From Chloroflexota bacterium (GTDB taxonomy: Bacteria; Chloroflexota; UBA11872; VXOZ01): a DNA stretch of 64,000 nt. The DNA lies in the NCBI GenBank assembly GCA_012270555.1, contig JAAXIC010000031.1:143821-207820 (forward strand). Direction: 5' to 3'. Shown in pieces: positions 16,276 to 25,858 of this stretch (positions are counted from its first letter, which is position 1; every line of letters begins with the position of its first letter). The position numbers and the translations under genes are program-made. A model generated the notes under the pieces. It was not told the origin of the DNA. It searched no databases and was given only the letters and a program-made list of their open reading frames with translations.

Positions 16276-17208
16276 GTGAAGACTACATCAGACGACAGCG
16301 TAATCCGCGCAACAGATCTAACCAAACGGTTCGGCGAGATTGTTGCCGTAGACGGGGTCTCTTTCCAGGTCAAGAAGGGCGAGACCTACGGCCTGCTGGG
16401 CCCAAACGGCGCGGGCAAGACCACCACCATGCGCATGATCAGTGGGCTGTCACCACTCACCGCCGGCAAGCTGACAGTGGCGGACATAGACGTCACCAGC
16501 CAGGCAAGAGAGGTGCGAAACGTTTTGGGCGTAGTCACGCAGGAAGACGGCCTCGATACGGACCTTGACGCCAAGAGCAATCTAATTGTCTACGGATACA
16601 CCGCCGGTCTTTCCCACGCGGAAGCGGAAAAGCGCGCAGACGCCGTGCTGATGTTCTTCGACCTGACCGACAAAGCGCATGAGGAAATCGACTACCTGTC
16701 CGGCGGTATGAAACGGCGTCTCGCAATTGCGAGGGCCTTCATGACGAGTCCACGAGTCATCGTACTGGATGAGCCCACAACCGGACTTGACCCGCAGGGC
16801 CGCAATCGCGTGTGGCAAGAGCTGGAGACAATGAAGCAAGGCGGCGTGACGATCCTCATGTCCACGCACTACATGGATGAGGCCGCGGCCTTGTGCGACC
16901 GGCTCGCCATCATGCACCACGGCAGGATCCTCGCAGAAGGCACGCCGGACGAGTTGGTCACCCGGCACGCGGGCTCGGAAGTGGCGCAGGTGCGCGTATC
17001 CAACGGCGCGCGCCGGGATGTGGTGGACTGGATTGGCAATGCGGGTTTCGACTTTCGGGACGCCGGCGCGGTCATCACCGTCACGTCCCGCAACGGCGCG
17101 CGCCCGGACCTTACGGGTTTGGCTGGTGTGCGGGTCTCCTACCGGCCCTCCAACCTGGAGGATGTATTTCTCACCATGGCGGGTCGCGGGTTAACGGACG
17201 ACGAATGA
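16276..17208 (+). CDS. ABC-2 type exporter, ATP-binding subunit
   Basis: About 310 residues from a GTG at 16276, preceded by GAGGGAG. Walker A GPNGAGKTT, signature LSGGMKRRL, Walker B VIVLDEPTTGLD and the switch His in MSTHYMDEA are all present. It belongs to the DrrA/NodI drug-resistance exporter type. The gene overlaps its permease partner by four bases (ATGA). Upstream in-frame sequence runs through the tRNA and is not coding. Substrate is unknown. Confidence 0.9.
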   Translation: MKTTSDDSVIRATDLTKRFGEIVAVDGVSFQVKKGETYGLLGPNGAGKTTTMRMISGLSPLTAGKLTVADIDVTSQAREVRNVLGVVTQEDGLDTDLDAKSNLIVYGYTAGLSHAEAEKRADAVLMFFDLTDKAHEEIDYLSGGMKRRLAIARAFMTSPRVIVLDEPTTGLDPQGRNRVWQELETMKQGGVTILMSTHYMDEAAALCDRLAIMHHGRILAEGTPDELVTRHAGSEVAQVRVSNGARRDVVDWIGNAGFDFRDAGAVITVTSRNGARPDLTGLAGVRVSYRPSNLEDVFLTMAGRGLTDDE

Positions 17209-17996
17209 TGGCCGCTGCAACAAGCACCTACATCGCGGGCGTCAGGCTGCGCAGCATTGCCGGCATTTGGTACCGGCACGCCTTGGTGCTCAGGCGCAAC
17301 CTGCTCACGTCCATTTCCTGGTACTTCGTTGAGCCTTTCGTGATTCTCGTGGCCATTGGCATCGGTGTGGGCACTTTGGTGGATGATGTTCAAGGCGTGC
17401 CATATGCGCGGTTTATTACTCCCGGTGTCATCGTGGGCTCCGCCATGTTCCATGCCGTATTCGAGTGCGCTTGGGGAGGGTTCATGCGCATTCAGAAAGG
17501 TGTGTATGAAACCACGCTGACCGCGCCGGTGAGCACGCGGGAGGTCGCCATGGGCGACATATGCTGGACAATGACCAGGACAGTGGTCACGGCTGTGTGC
17601 ATAGGGACGGTGGCGGCGGCATTTGGGTGGATTGACAATGTCTCCGGCGTGGGCGTCCTGCTCCCGGCGGCGCTGGTTGGCATGCAGTTTGGGGCGTTGG
17701 GGCTCATTTTTGCCGCGCTTTCGCCAAACGTGCACATCCTGTCGCTGACATTCACCGTGGTGGCCAGCCCCCTCTATTTTTTGAGCGGCGCGTTCTTTCC
17801 CATCTCTTCCATGCCGGACTGGGTGGAGCCGCTCGCCTGGGCCGCGCCGCTGACGCCCTCCGTGCACTTGGCGCGGGGATTTGTCACCGGAGACCTGGCA
17901 ATGTCGCACTTGTTCGCCGGCCTCTATGTCGTTGCTTGGATCATCGTACTCTTTCCTATCGCCGCCACCCTTATGCACCGCCGGCTGGTCAAGTGA
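17205..17996 (+). CDS. ABC-2 type permease (NodJ/DrrB-like)
   Basis: About 263 residues with six likely membrane segments. SPLYFLSGAFFPISSMP near the C-terminal third is typical of the ABC-2/NodJ permease signature region. It starts at ATG 17205, overlapping the ATPase stop codon, so the two are translationally coupled and form one exporter in the cytoplasmic membrane. The substrate cannot be inferred from the neighbours (tRNA upstream, solute-binding lipoprotein downstream). Confidence 0.88.
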   Translation: MMAAATSTYIAGVRLRSIAGIWYRHALVLRRNLLTSISWYFVEPFVILVAIGIGVGTLVDDVQGVPYARFITPGVIVGSAMFHAVFECAWGGFMRIQKGVYETTLTAPVSTREVAMGDICWTMTRTVVTAVCIGTVAAAFGWIDNVSGVGVLLPAALVGMQFGALGLIFAALSPNVHILSLTFTVVASPLYFLSGAFFPISSMPDWVEPLAWAAPLTPSVHLARGFVTGDLAMSHLFAGLYVVAWIIVLFPIAATLMHRRLVK

Positions 17997-18340
17997 ACGC
18001 CGCCATTTCGGCATCGTTGAGAAGAGCCAGCTGTACCGCCCATTGAGAGCACATTGAGCCTGTGGCCGCCGCGAAGCGAGACTTTGAGCTAGCGGAGACT
18101 TGGCTGTAAGGACTCTTGTGGAGCGCAGTTGCATTTGGATAAGTGTAAGCTCGGCTACACTAGCTTGACCGCCAAAGTGCTACAGTGGAAAAACAAGGGC
18201 GATTGGTCTGGGTAGAGGTAGCAGACGCAATTTGGTTTAGCATGCTGCCGCCGGACACCTGCATTTCTGCTCTGACGGGGCGCAATCTGATCCAAGAGGA
18301 CAGCGGCGTTTTCTTGTAATTCTTCCAAGGAGGAAGCAGT
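17997..18340. other. intergenic region with no gene found
   Basis: No ORF with a ribosome site, tRNA or strong promoter is visible. A short AGTGTA/TACACT hairpin (18142-18147/18156-18161) and an AAGGAGG ribosome site for the next gene are the only notable features. Confidence 0.5.
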
Positions 18341-20275
18341 ATGCGAATACACCGGGATTCAGCGCTGCAGGCGGCGCAGAGCCAAGACGAGGTCTTAGCC
18401 CCAAAGGCAGGCGGCAGCTTGTGGGCGGCTGTAGGGCTGCGAGGTTCCGTGCTCGGCCTGTTGGCAATTGTCTCCGTGCTACTTCTCTCTTCATGTGGCG
18501 TGGTTACCACAGTTGAACCCAGAGAGGAGCCCGCCCAGGAGCAACCCGACATTACGCGCGACTACGAGACGATTGTCGCCGATCTCAAGGATAATGCCGC
18601 AGACTTTGCATACGCCATCGGCAAGCCGGGCGGGCAGATTACGTATTCCACCATCGGTGAACCGCTGACCTTCAACTTGGCGCTTGCCAATGATGCTTCT
18701 TCATCCGGGTACCTCAGCTACCTTTTCGAGGGTCTCACCGAGACCTCGTGGCTGACCAATGAGGTGGAACCGGCCTTGGCGGAGTCCTGGGAACACTCTG
18801 AGGACGGATTGACTTGGACCTTCCACTTGCGCAAAGACGTGACCTGGCATGACGGTGAGCCCTTTACGGCGCACGATGTAGAGTTCACCTTCAACCGCAT
18901 TGTCTACAACGATGACATTCCCACGAATGATCGTGCCGCCTTTACGTTCCGCTACATCGACGCGGAGAGCGGCGAGTGGACCGAAGGCCGCATGACCGTC
19001 CGCACGCTGGATGAGTACACGGTCGAGTTCGTCCTGCCGGTGTCCTTTGCGCCGTTCCTGCGCTCCATGGGCCAATCGATCTATCCCAAGCACATTCTCG
19101 AGTCGTACGTAAACGACGGCACGTTCGAATCCGTGTGGGACATTGAGACCGACCCGCAGGAGATCATCGGCACCGGACCCTTCACTATTGAACGATACGA
19201 CACTGAAGAGCTGCTGGTGCTGCGGCGCAATCCGAATTACTGGCTCAAGGACGCTGCCGGCAATTCCCTGCCGTACCTGGATTCAGTTGTCTATCACATC
19301 GTGGAGGACTTCGAGACCGAGCTGGAGATGTTCCAGGCCGGACAGACCGACGCCCACGGAGTCTTGGGCGAAGAATATGAACACCTGAAGCCGTTCGAAG
19401 TCGAGGGGAACTACACCATCTACCGGCGCGGCCCCGGCTTTGGGACGTCGTTCCTCACCTTCAACATGAACCCGGGCTCGAACGCCGAGACCGGCGCGCC
19501 GTATGTTGCGCCGGAAAAACTGGCATGGTTTCAAAACACGCAGTTTCGCCAAGCGGTTGCCCACACGGTTGACAAAGCCGCGATCGTGGCGGAGATCCAG
19601 CATGGGCTCGGCTATCCGCAGTGGTCGTCTGTCAGTCCGGCGGCCGGAGACTTCCACAATCCCGGTGTACGCCGCTATCCCTATGACATCGCCGCGGCCA
19701 AGCAAATCCTGGACGAGCTCGGATGGGTGGATACCAACGGCGACGGTATTCGCGAGGACAAAGACGGCAATACCATCGAGTTCACGCTGGCGACGAACGG
19801 TGACAATAGCGTGCGTGCTGCCATCTCACAGCGCATTGCCGCAGGCATGCTGGCGGCAGGCATCAAAGCAAACTATGAGTCAGTCGAATTCGGCGAACTT
19901 GTAAACCAGTTGACCGCCACCTACGACTGGGAAGCCATCGTCATCGGCCTGACCGGCGGCACGGACCCGTACAGCGGCATCGCGGTCTGGCACAGCAGCG
20001 AATTCCTGCACCTCTGGCACCCCAGCCAGCCGGAACCCGCCACCGAATGGGAGGCCGCGATCGACGAGCTTTATATTCAGGCCAGCCAGGAGCTCGACTA
20101 CGCCAAGCGCGTGGAACTCTACCACCAAGCCCAGGCAATCGTCGCCGAAAACCTGCCCCTCATCTACACCACCCAGGGCGAACGCCTCACCGCCACCCGC
20201 AACGTGTTTGGAAATACAACCCCGACGCTGTATGGTCTGTGGGATATTCGATTTTTGTACCGGTTGGATCAATAA
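18341..20275 (+). CDS. ABC transporter solute-binding lipoprotein, family 5 (peptide/nickel type)
   Basis: A 644-residue extracytoplasmic binding protein. A basic start and hydrophobic core end in the lipobox LLSSC (Cys near residue 52), so it should be lipid-anchored by Lgt. The mature part has typical SBP_bac_5 segments: LAESWEHSEDGLTWTFHLRKDV, WHDGEPFTAHDVEFTFNRI, and NPNYWLKD. Oligopeptides, nickel complexes or opines are usual ligands. No matching permease or ATPase genes are adjacent, so it appears as an orphan. A strong AAGGAGG lies before the ATG and a strong terminator follows. Confidence 0.9.
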   Translation: MRIHRDSALQAAQSQDEVLAPKAGGSLWAAVGLRGSVLGLLAIVSVLLLSSCGVVTTVEPREEPAQEQPDITRDYETIVADLKDNAADFAYAIGKPGGQITYSTIGEPLTFNLALANDASSSGYLSYLFEGLTETSWLTNEVEPALAESWEHSEDGLTWTFHLRKDVTWHDGEPFTAHDVEFTFNRIVYNDDIPTNDRAAFTFRYIDAESGEWTEGRMTVRTLDEYTVEFVLPVSFAPFLRSMGQSIYPKHILESYVNDGTFESVWDIETDPQEIIGTGPFTIERYDTEELLVLRRNPNYWLKDAAGNSLPYLDSVVYHIVEDFETELEMFQAGQTDAHGVLGEEYEHLKPFEVEGNYTIYRRGPGFGTSFLTFNMNPGSNAETGAPYVAPEKLAWFQNTQFRQAVAHTVDKAAIVAEIQHGLGYPQWSSVSPAAGDFHNPGVRRYPYDIAAAKQILDELGWVDTNGDGIREDKDGNTIEFTLATNGDNSVRAAISQRIAAGMLAAGIKANYESVEFGELVNQLTATYDWEAIVIGLTGGTDPYSGIAVWHSSEFLHLWHPSQPEPATEWEAAIDELYIQASQELDYAKRVELYHQAQAIVAENLPLIYTTQGERLTATRNVFGNTTPTLYGLWDIRFLYRLDQ

Positions 20276-20317
20276 GGTCTAGACAGGAAAGTCTGGGGCC
20301 AATAGCCCTCAAGTCCA

Positions 20318-20356
20318 GGAGCGGCGCTGAGAATTTTCAGCGCCGCTCCGGTTTAT
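20318..20356 (+). terminator. strong intrinsic terminator
   Basis: A perfect 13-bp G/C-rich stem (20318-20330/20337-20349) with a 6-base loop, followed by GGTTTATT, 43 bases after the solute-binding protein stop. Confidence 0.8.
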
Positions 20357-20427
20357 TCGTCTAGAGAATCATAAGTCAAATCCAGCTCACCGATGCGAGC
20401 CAGAACTCTTGCAGGAGAGTCTCGTAA

Positions 20428-20586
20428 CTAAAGGCTGTCGAAACGGTTGGAGAGGATTTCGTCGATGATGGCGACGGAGAAGAGCAGGACAAACGGGACG
20501 GCGAGCATGAGGAAGATCGCTGCGAGCGAGATGAAAAGGAGCACGGTGTCCGCTGTGCTGAGGGTTTCCATCCACTGAATCAACAT
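20428..20586 (-). CDS. 52-residue single-span membrane protein
   Basis: The frame reads MLIQWMETLSTADTVLL followed by a long hydrophobic helix (about residues 17-40) and an acidic and polar end DEILSNRFDSL. AGAGG precedes the ATG at normal spacing, which supports translation. No family recognised. It stands alone between the terminator of the binding protein and the DUF1640-like gene. Confidence 0.5.
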   Translation of the reverse strand: MLIQWMETLSTADTVLLFISLAAIFLMLAVPFVLLFSVAIIDEILSNRFDSL

Positions 20587-20739
20587 GGGTGACCTCTACT
20601 CGCCTTGCTGCATGGAATAACGGAAGCGTGCCCACACCTAGAGGCGTCGCTTTGCACTGAAGAGTGTACCATTGCAACGGGTATCAAACAGGGCAACCGC
20701 GCGGCTAACCGGAAATGCAAAGTGTCCGTTTTGGCGCGC

Positions 20740-20988
20740 TTAGAGCGGAAATATCTCCAAAGCTGCCAAGATGCCAACTACTACGATGGCTACCCCATAG
20801 AGGTGCAGCCGCATGCGCAACTCTAATTCGCGCATATCGGCCCTAATCACGTCTATATCGGATTTCGTTGCCAGCGACTCGTTCGATTCACCGAGGGCAT
20901 CGAGCAAGCTCTTTGCCTGCGATTCGGTGAAGCCTCCCGCCTTGAGCGCCTCATACGTCTTGTGTGTGTCAAATACCGCCAATACCAT
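20740..20988 (-). CDS. DUF1640/CCDC90-like coiled-coil membrane protein
   Basis: An 82-residue protein. FDTHKTYEALKAGGFTESQA at the start, a Glu/Arg-rich helix (LATKSDIDVIRADMRELELR) and a C-terminal membrane helix (VAIVVVGILAALEIF) match the small bacterial DUF1640-type proteins. AAAGGG precedes the ATG. Such proteins are common but their role is not established; some lie near toxin-like or transport genes. Confidence 0.7.
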   Translation of the reverse strand: MVLAVFDTHKTYEALKAGGFTESQAKSLLDALGESNESLATKSDIDVIRADMRELELRMRLHLYGVAIVVVGILAALEIFPL

Positions 20989-21134
20989 ATCCCTTTTGCT
21001 TCGGGGCGCTTCACTAGCCTAGCCTAAATGTACCAAACGGCAGGGTGGAAGACAATGTACAGCGGCAGGTTTCGTCACTTGACAGCGACCCTTGCAAGCC
21101 TGCGGGATGCAATTCTCCCAATTGCTGTAGCGTG

Positions 21135-22589
21135 TCATGCCTCTTCCGGCCAGTCGAGCATCTGCACGGTGACCTCGCTGCCTGGCTCGACATAATCTAC
21201 ATGCTCGGAGATGATGGCGAGGCCGTTGGCTTTGGCCAGAGAGGTGAGGAGTTGCGAGCCCTGCTCACCAGTGAGCCGCGCCGTGTAGCCGTGGTCGTCG
21301 CGCTCGACGATGACGCGCACGAATTGGCGCCGGCCGTGGTTCTCCATGCTGTCGAGAAACCGTGCCGTGACGGTGGTCTTGTGGAGGTGGGTGTGCCCCT
21401 GCATGACGAGGAGCGCCGGCCGGACGAATTCTTCAAAGGTGACATAAGCGGAGACCGGGTTGCCGGGCAGGCCGACGACGGGTACACGACGATTTGATTC
21501 ATCGGATGAAGGATGGATTCCCGCTTTCGCGGGAATGACGGGATCAGGCACCTCGGCAGGGACGGACCCCTCACCCTGGCCCTCTCCCCAAGGAGAGGGT
21601 TGGGTTCTCGCTTTCGCGGGAATGACGGATGAGTCCGCGTCTGCTCCGGAAGAATCCGCACTGACTGATCCCTCAATGTGACCAAATGCCAGCGGCTTGC
21701 CGGGGCGCATGCGGATGCGCCAGAAGTCGATCTCGCCTTCTGCTCCCAGCACGTTGCGTACCAGGTCGTAGTCGCCCATGGAGACTCCGCCAATGGTCAC
21801 GATGAGGTCGCAGTCGTGGCAGGAGAGCAGCGCCTGGCGAATTTCCTCCACTGTGTCGCCGACCACGGCTAGGCGGCGCGGTATGCCGCCATACGCGGTG
21901 ACGAGGGCTTCCAACGCGTGGGCTGCGCTATTGCGCACCTGTCCGGGCTGCAACGGCTCTGCGATGTCAACCACCTCATCGCCGGTAGGGATAACGGCTA
22001 CCACGGGCCGCCGGTAGGCCAACACCTGCGCTTTTCCCAGAGAAGCCATCACGCCAATCTCCGCCGCGCGAATCCGCTTGCCCTGAGTGAGCACCGTCTC
22101 GCCGGTTGTGATGTCCTCCGCGCGAAAGCGCACGTTGTCCTGGTACTCCGGCGGCAGCAGAATGCCGACGGTGGCAGGATCGCCGCTTGTGCCGGGAGGC
22201 GTGCCGAATTTCGCCCAGTCCGTGCGGTCGGTGTCCTCGAACGGCACCACGGCGTCGCTGCCCGCCGGCACCGGCGCGCCGGTCATGATGCGCACGGCCT
22301 CGCCGGGTCCCAGCGGCGCGTCCGGCACGGCGCCTGCAGCCAGGTCCCCGACAACGCGCAGCTTGACCGGACCAGCCTCGCTCGCCGCTTGTGTATCGGC
22401 AAAGCGCACGGCGTAACCGTCCATGGCTGAATTGTCGAAGGCGGGCACGTCCTCCGCGCTGACCACGTCCTCAGCCAGCACGCGGCCGAGGGTATCCATG
22501 AGAGGTACCGTCTCCGCTTCAAGTACCGAGAACTGCGAGACGATGCGCGCGAACGCTTCTTCGACGCTGAGCATGCGGTCTTTGGGCAT
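21135..22589 (-). CDS. moeA: molybdopterin molybdotransferase MoeA with repeat-encoded insertion
   Basis: A 484-residue protein, longer than the usual 400-420. It inserts molybdate into adenylylated molybdopterin. AFDNSAMDGYAVR, TGAPVPAGSDAVVPFE, IPTGDEV, GGVSMGDYDLV and GLPGNPVSAY are the family motifs in order. Between KPLAFGHIEG and VPVVGLPGNP, residues of about 306-366 are foreign (VIPAKART, PSPWGEGQGEG, VIPAKAGIH). They are encoded by three dispersed repeat units read in frame without a stop. In known MoeA structures this is a short connection, so an insert may be tolerated as a loop; this is inference. Confidence 0.92.
   Translation of the reverse strand: MPKDRMLSVEEAFARIVSQFSVLEAETVPLMDTLGRVLAEDVVSAEDVPAFDNSAMDGYAVRFADTQAASEAGPVKLRVVGDLAAGAVPDAPLGPGEAVRIMTGAPVPAGSDAVVPFEDTDRTDWAKFGTPPGTSGDPATVGILLPPEYQDNVRFRAEDITTGETVLTQGKRIRAAEIGVMASLGKAQVLAYRRPVVAVIPTGDEVVDIAEPLQPGQVRNSAAHALEALVTAYGGIPRRLAVVGDTVEEIRQALLSCHDCDLIVTIGGVSMGDYDLVRNVLGAEGEIDFWRIRMRPGKPLAFGHIEGSVSADSSGADADSSVIPAKARTQPSPWGEGQGEGSVPAEVPDPVIPAKAGIHPSSDESNRRVPVVGLPGNPVSAYVTFEEFVRPALLVMQGHTHLHKTTVTARFLDSMENHGRRQFVRVIVERDDHGYTARLTGEQGSQLLTSLAKANGLAIISEHVDYVEPGSEVTVQMLDWPEEA
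21514..21627. repeat. three dispersed repeat units inside moeA
   Basis: Palindromic units 21514-21540 and 21602-21627 (core tcccgctttcgcggga or near it) flank a G/A-rich unit at 21567-21599 that closely matches the one at 28250-28284. The units are read in frame by moeA and add about 60 residues. The palindromic core is also present at 15933-16020. Confidence 0.75.
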
Positions 22590-22611
22590 GGCGGACCCTT
22601 GCGATAGAGAG

Positions 22612-24060
22612 CTACCCTTGCAGGTTGAAGACCACCAGCTTCAGGTCGGTCATCTCTTCGATGACGAATTTGGGACCCTCGCGACCCATGCCGCTCTCTT
22701 TCACGCCGCCGAACGGCATCTGATCGGCGCGGTAGCGGGAGGTATCGTTGATCATAAGCGCGCCTATGTGCACCTGCTTGGCGGCCTTCCAGGCGGTCTC
22801 CAGGTCGTTGGTGAAAATGCCGCCCTGCAGGCCGTAGCGGGAGTCATTTGCCAAAGCGATGGCTTCATCGATGTCGTCAAACACGGTCACGGTGACTGCG
22901 GGACCGAATAGCTCTTCCTGAAAAATCCGCATGTCGGAGCGCACGCCACTAATCACTGCCGGCGTTACGAACTGAGCATCACGCGCACCGCCGCAGTGCA
23001 CGGTCGCGCCATCGGCAGCCGCTTCTTTGAACCATGCTTCCACACGCTCGGCAGCGCTGAGCGTGACCATGGGGCCGACGTCGGTGGTGTCTTCGTAGGA
23101 GGGCCCGACGTTCAGGTTTTCCACTTGCGGCACTAAGGCCGCCAGGAATTCCTCCTCGACGTCGCGATGCACAAGGATGCGTTGCGCCGAAGTGCACACC
23201 TGACCAGCGTTCATATAGCCGCCCTGGGCAACACCTTCAGCGGCTGCTTGCACGTCGGCGGTATTGTCGACGATGACGGGTGAATTCGCGCCCAATTCCA
23301 ACGTGGCGCGGCGCAGGCCGATGCTGTTGCGTAGGTGCTTGCCGACTTCGGCGGAACCCGTGAATGAATACATGGCAAACCGCTCATCCTGAATGAGCCA
23401 CTCGCCCAGGGTTGCGCCGCCGCCAACTACGAGGTTCAGGTGACCAGCCGGCAAGCCCGCATCCAGGAAAGCCTGGCAGATCTTCACCGCCGTGACCGGT
23501 GTCGCGCTGGCGGGCTTGAGCACCACCGTGTTGCCGGCCGCAATGGCGGGGGCAATCTTGTGCGCCACGAGAATGGCGGGGAAGTTGAATGGCGAGATGC
23601 AGCAGATCACCCCAATCGGCTGGCGCATGGTGAACGCCAAGCGTTTCTCGGAGGCCACGGCAGCCTCTACCGGAATCTGCTCGCCGTGAATGCGCTTTGC
23701 TTCTTCCGCTGCCACGAGGATCGTGCTGGCGGCGCGTCCCACTTCCATACGCGCTTCTTTGATGGGCTTGCCGCCCTCCATGCTCATGTGGAAGGCGATG
23801 TCCTCGACGCGCTCGGTGAGAAGCTGGGACGCCTTGTAGAGGATTTCGTAACGCTGATTTGGGGAGAGTTCCTGCTTGTCGAAGGCCCGCTGTGCCGCCT
23901 CGATGGCGGAGTCTAGTTCGTCTTGTGTCGTTTCCGGCAGCGTAGCGAATACCTGGCCGTTATTGGGGCTCCGTACTTCCAGCAGCTTGCCGTCACGCCG
24001 CTCAAGCCACTCCCCGTCTATCAGTAGTCCAAAGTGCTTTGGTTCTGTCGTCACTGCCAT
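22612..24060 (-). CDS. NAD(P)-dependent aldehyde dehydrogenase
   Basis: A 482-residue ALDH. PFNFPAILVAHKIAPAIAAG, FTGSAEVGKHL, the general base Glu in LELGANSP and the nucleophilic Cys in GQVCTSAQRI are present, with a C-terminal MPFGGVKESGMGREG. It resembles lactaldehyde/succinate-semialdehyde-type enzymes, but the true substrate cannot be told. It is followed after 22 bases by moeA on the same strand. This may be an operon without an obvious functional link, although some aldehyde oxidoreductases need molybdopterin. Confidence 0.9.
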   Translation of the reverse strand: MAVTTEPKHFGLLIDGEWLERRDGKLLEVRSPNNGQVFATLPETTQDELDSAIEAAQRAFDKQELSPNQRYEILYKASQLLTERVEDIAFHMSMEGGKPIKEARMEVGRAASTILVAAEEAKRIHGEQIPVEAAVASEKRLAFTMRQPIGVICCISPFNFPAILVAHKIAPAIAAGNTVVLKPASATPVTAVKICQAFLDAGLPAGHLNLVVGGGATLGEWLIQDERFAMYSFTGSAEVGKHLRNSIGLRRATLELGANSPVIVDNTADVQAAAEGVAQGGYMNAGQVCTSAQRILVHRDVEEEFLAALVPQVENLNVGPSYEDTTDVGPMVTLSAAERVEAWFKEAAADGATVHCGGARDAQFVTPAVISGVRSDMRIFQEELFGPAVTVTVFDDIDEAIALANDSRYGLQGGIFTNDLETAWKAAKQVHIGALMINDTSRYRADQMPFGGVKESGMGREGPKFVIEEMTDLKLVVFNLQG

Positions 24061-24317
24061 GGTTTATGTACTCCTTGAATCATCAAGTTAGTGTCATGCT
24101 GGTTCCATATCACCATAGCATAGGCACTCGCTTACGTACATGTGCGCTACATGCCAGTAGCGTTGTGCTCCCTGGCAGCGAATTGTGACACGCGACCTGA
24201 AGCGCAACGGTGCTATGATGGCCCTGAACGCCGGCGTTTCGGGAGGGCAACAACCGAGCAGTTTATGCATCCGTTATTATATTGACATAACAACCAGATG
24301 TGAGAGGAGAATGATAC

Positions 24318-24848
24318 GTGCCACTACTGCCGTATAAAGGGGTAATGCCTCGCATTGGCAAGAATGTCTTCATCGCAGAGAATGCGTACGTCATTGGCGA
24401 CGTAGAGTTGGGGGATTACGCCAGCGTGTGGTACGGGGCGGTGCTGCGCGGTGACTTTGCGCCCATTGTCATTGGATCGCATACCAGCATTCAAGAGAAC
24501 TGCGTCGTGCACACCGACCACGGGTATCCGTCGCTGGTCGGTTCCCACGTTACGACCGGGCATACTGCGGTCATCCATGGCGCCAGCGTGGGCGATCACT
24601 GCATCATCGGCATGGGCGCGCTGCTCCTCAATGGCGCGTCGGTGGGACCGGAAAGCATCGTCGGCGCGGGCGCAGTGCTCGCGGAAGGGAAGGAGTTCGC
24701 GCCGCGTTCTCTTATTCTTGGCGTGCCGGGCAAGGTGCTGCGCGAGGTCACCGACCAGGAGCTTGCGCGCATCTATAGCAATGCGGAGACCTATTTGGGC
24801 TATGCGCGGGAGTACTTGGAAGCGCGGGGGCAGTACGAGGAAGAGTAA
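24318..24848 (+). CDS. gamma-carbonic anhydrase-like hexapeptide-repeat protein
   Basis: A 176-residue left-handed beta-helix protein. Hexapeptide repeats run through most of the chain, and the metal-binding histidines appear in VVHTDHG and TTGHTAVIHG, as in Cam-type gamma-carbonic anhydrases and the YrdA/PaaY group. It forms trimers with zinc at the interfaces. CO2 hydration is possible, but many relatives show no activity. GTG start with GAGGAG nine bases upstream. Confidence 0.88.
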   Translation: MPLLPYKGVMPRIGKNVFIAENAYVIGDVELGDYASVWYGAVLRGDFAPIVIGSHTSIQENCVVHTDHGYPSLVGSHVTTGHTAVIHGASVGDHCIIGMGALLLNGASVGPESIVGAGAVLAEGKEFAPRSLILGVPGKVLREVTDQELARIYSNAETYLGYAREYLEARGQYEEE

Positions 24849-24985
24849 CCGGCCTAGGAGATCAGGCGCTTGTGCGAATCGGCGTGGGCTGTCTGTAGCT
24901 GCAACCGGTTAGCAACCGGCCAGCGTTTCAATCCTTTGCGGGACCAATGGGCACACAACATCACAGGACTTCCTCTCAGCGGCCC

Positions 24986-25798
24986 TCACTCACCCTCGAC
25001 CTCACCGATGGGCTCGCCGCAGTGGGGGCAGACTGCCGGTTCGCCGCGATGTTTGCTCATCTCTCGCGCAAAGCCGGAGGCAAGTATGCCAGCCGGCAAA
25101 GCGAACATGCCGATGCCCATCACGGCCACAATCGCGCCGAGAAAGCGCCCGAGCGGTGTTATCGGCGCCACGTCGCCGTACCCCACCGTTGTTAGCGTGG
25201 CCACTCCCCACCACATGGCCGCCGGGATGCTGGAAAACTTATCGGGTTGCGCTTCGTGCTCCACGAGATAGAGAAAACTTGAGCCAAGCACGAGCAAGAC
25301 GCCGGCGACAAACAAGGCCACCATCAATTCCGAGCGTTCGCTGCGGAGCACCTTGCCAAAGATGCGCATCGACTCGGAGTAGCGGCTCAGCTTCAGGAAG
25401 CGCAAGAGGCGGAAGAAGCGTAGGGCGCGGATGATGCGCAGGTCAATGGGCAGGAACATGGGGAGGTAGAAGGGCAGTATGGCCAGCACATCCACGATCG
25501 CGTGCCATGAGCCGGCAAAGCGAAGCCGTCCTGTGACCGGATGCGCGTAGCGCCGGTTCGCGACGCACGTCCACAGGCGCAGCACGTACTCCACCGTGAA
25601 CACCCCCACCGAGAAGACCTCGAAGAATTGAAAGACCACGGCGTACTGCGTCGCCAGGTCTTCCACCGTTTCCACAATCACCGCGACGACGTTCAGGGCA
25701 ATTAGAATGAATAGGAAGAGGTCCGTAATGCGGCTGGCGGTGTCGTCCGGGTGGGCAACTTCAAGCAGTTCGTAAATCCTGCGCTGGATTCTTTTCAT
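24986..25798 (-). CDS. voltage-gated-type potassium channel
   Basis: A 270-residue ion channel. A six-helix pattern is visible. S4 carries regularly spaced Arg/Lys residues (RIIRALRFFRLLRFLKLSRY), and the pore has the potassium filter TTVGYGD. The C-terminus ends with a CPHCG pair, perhaps half of a small metal site. It acts in the cytoplasmic membrane as a tetramer. It begins 60 bases after the PIN gene on the same strand, so cotranscription with the AAA/PIN pair is possible. Confidence 0.88.
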   Translation of the reverse strand: MKRIQRRIYELLEVAHPDDTASRITDLFLFILIALNVVAVIVETVEDLATQYAVVFQFFEVFSVGVFTVEYVLRLWTCVANRRYAHPVTGRLRFAGSWHAIVDVLAILPFYLPMFLPIDLRIIRALRFFRLLRFLKLSRYSESMRIFGKVLRSERSELMVALFVAGVLLVLGSSFLYLVEHEAQPDKFSSIPAAMWWGVATLTTVGYGDVAPITPLGRFLGAIVAVMGIGMFALPAGILASGFAREMSKHRGEPAVCPHCGEPIGEVEGE

Positions 25799-25858
25799 CT
25801 CACCTTGGTTTCCTTGTGAGAATGAGAAACCATATCCAGGGAATCGCAGACCGGCTTC

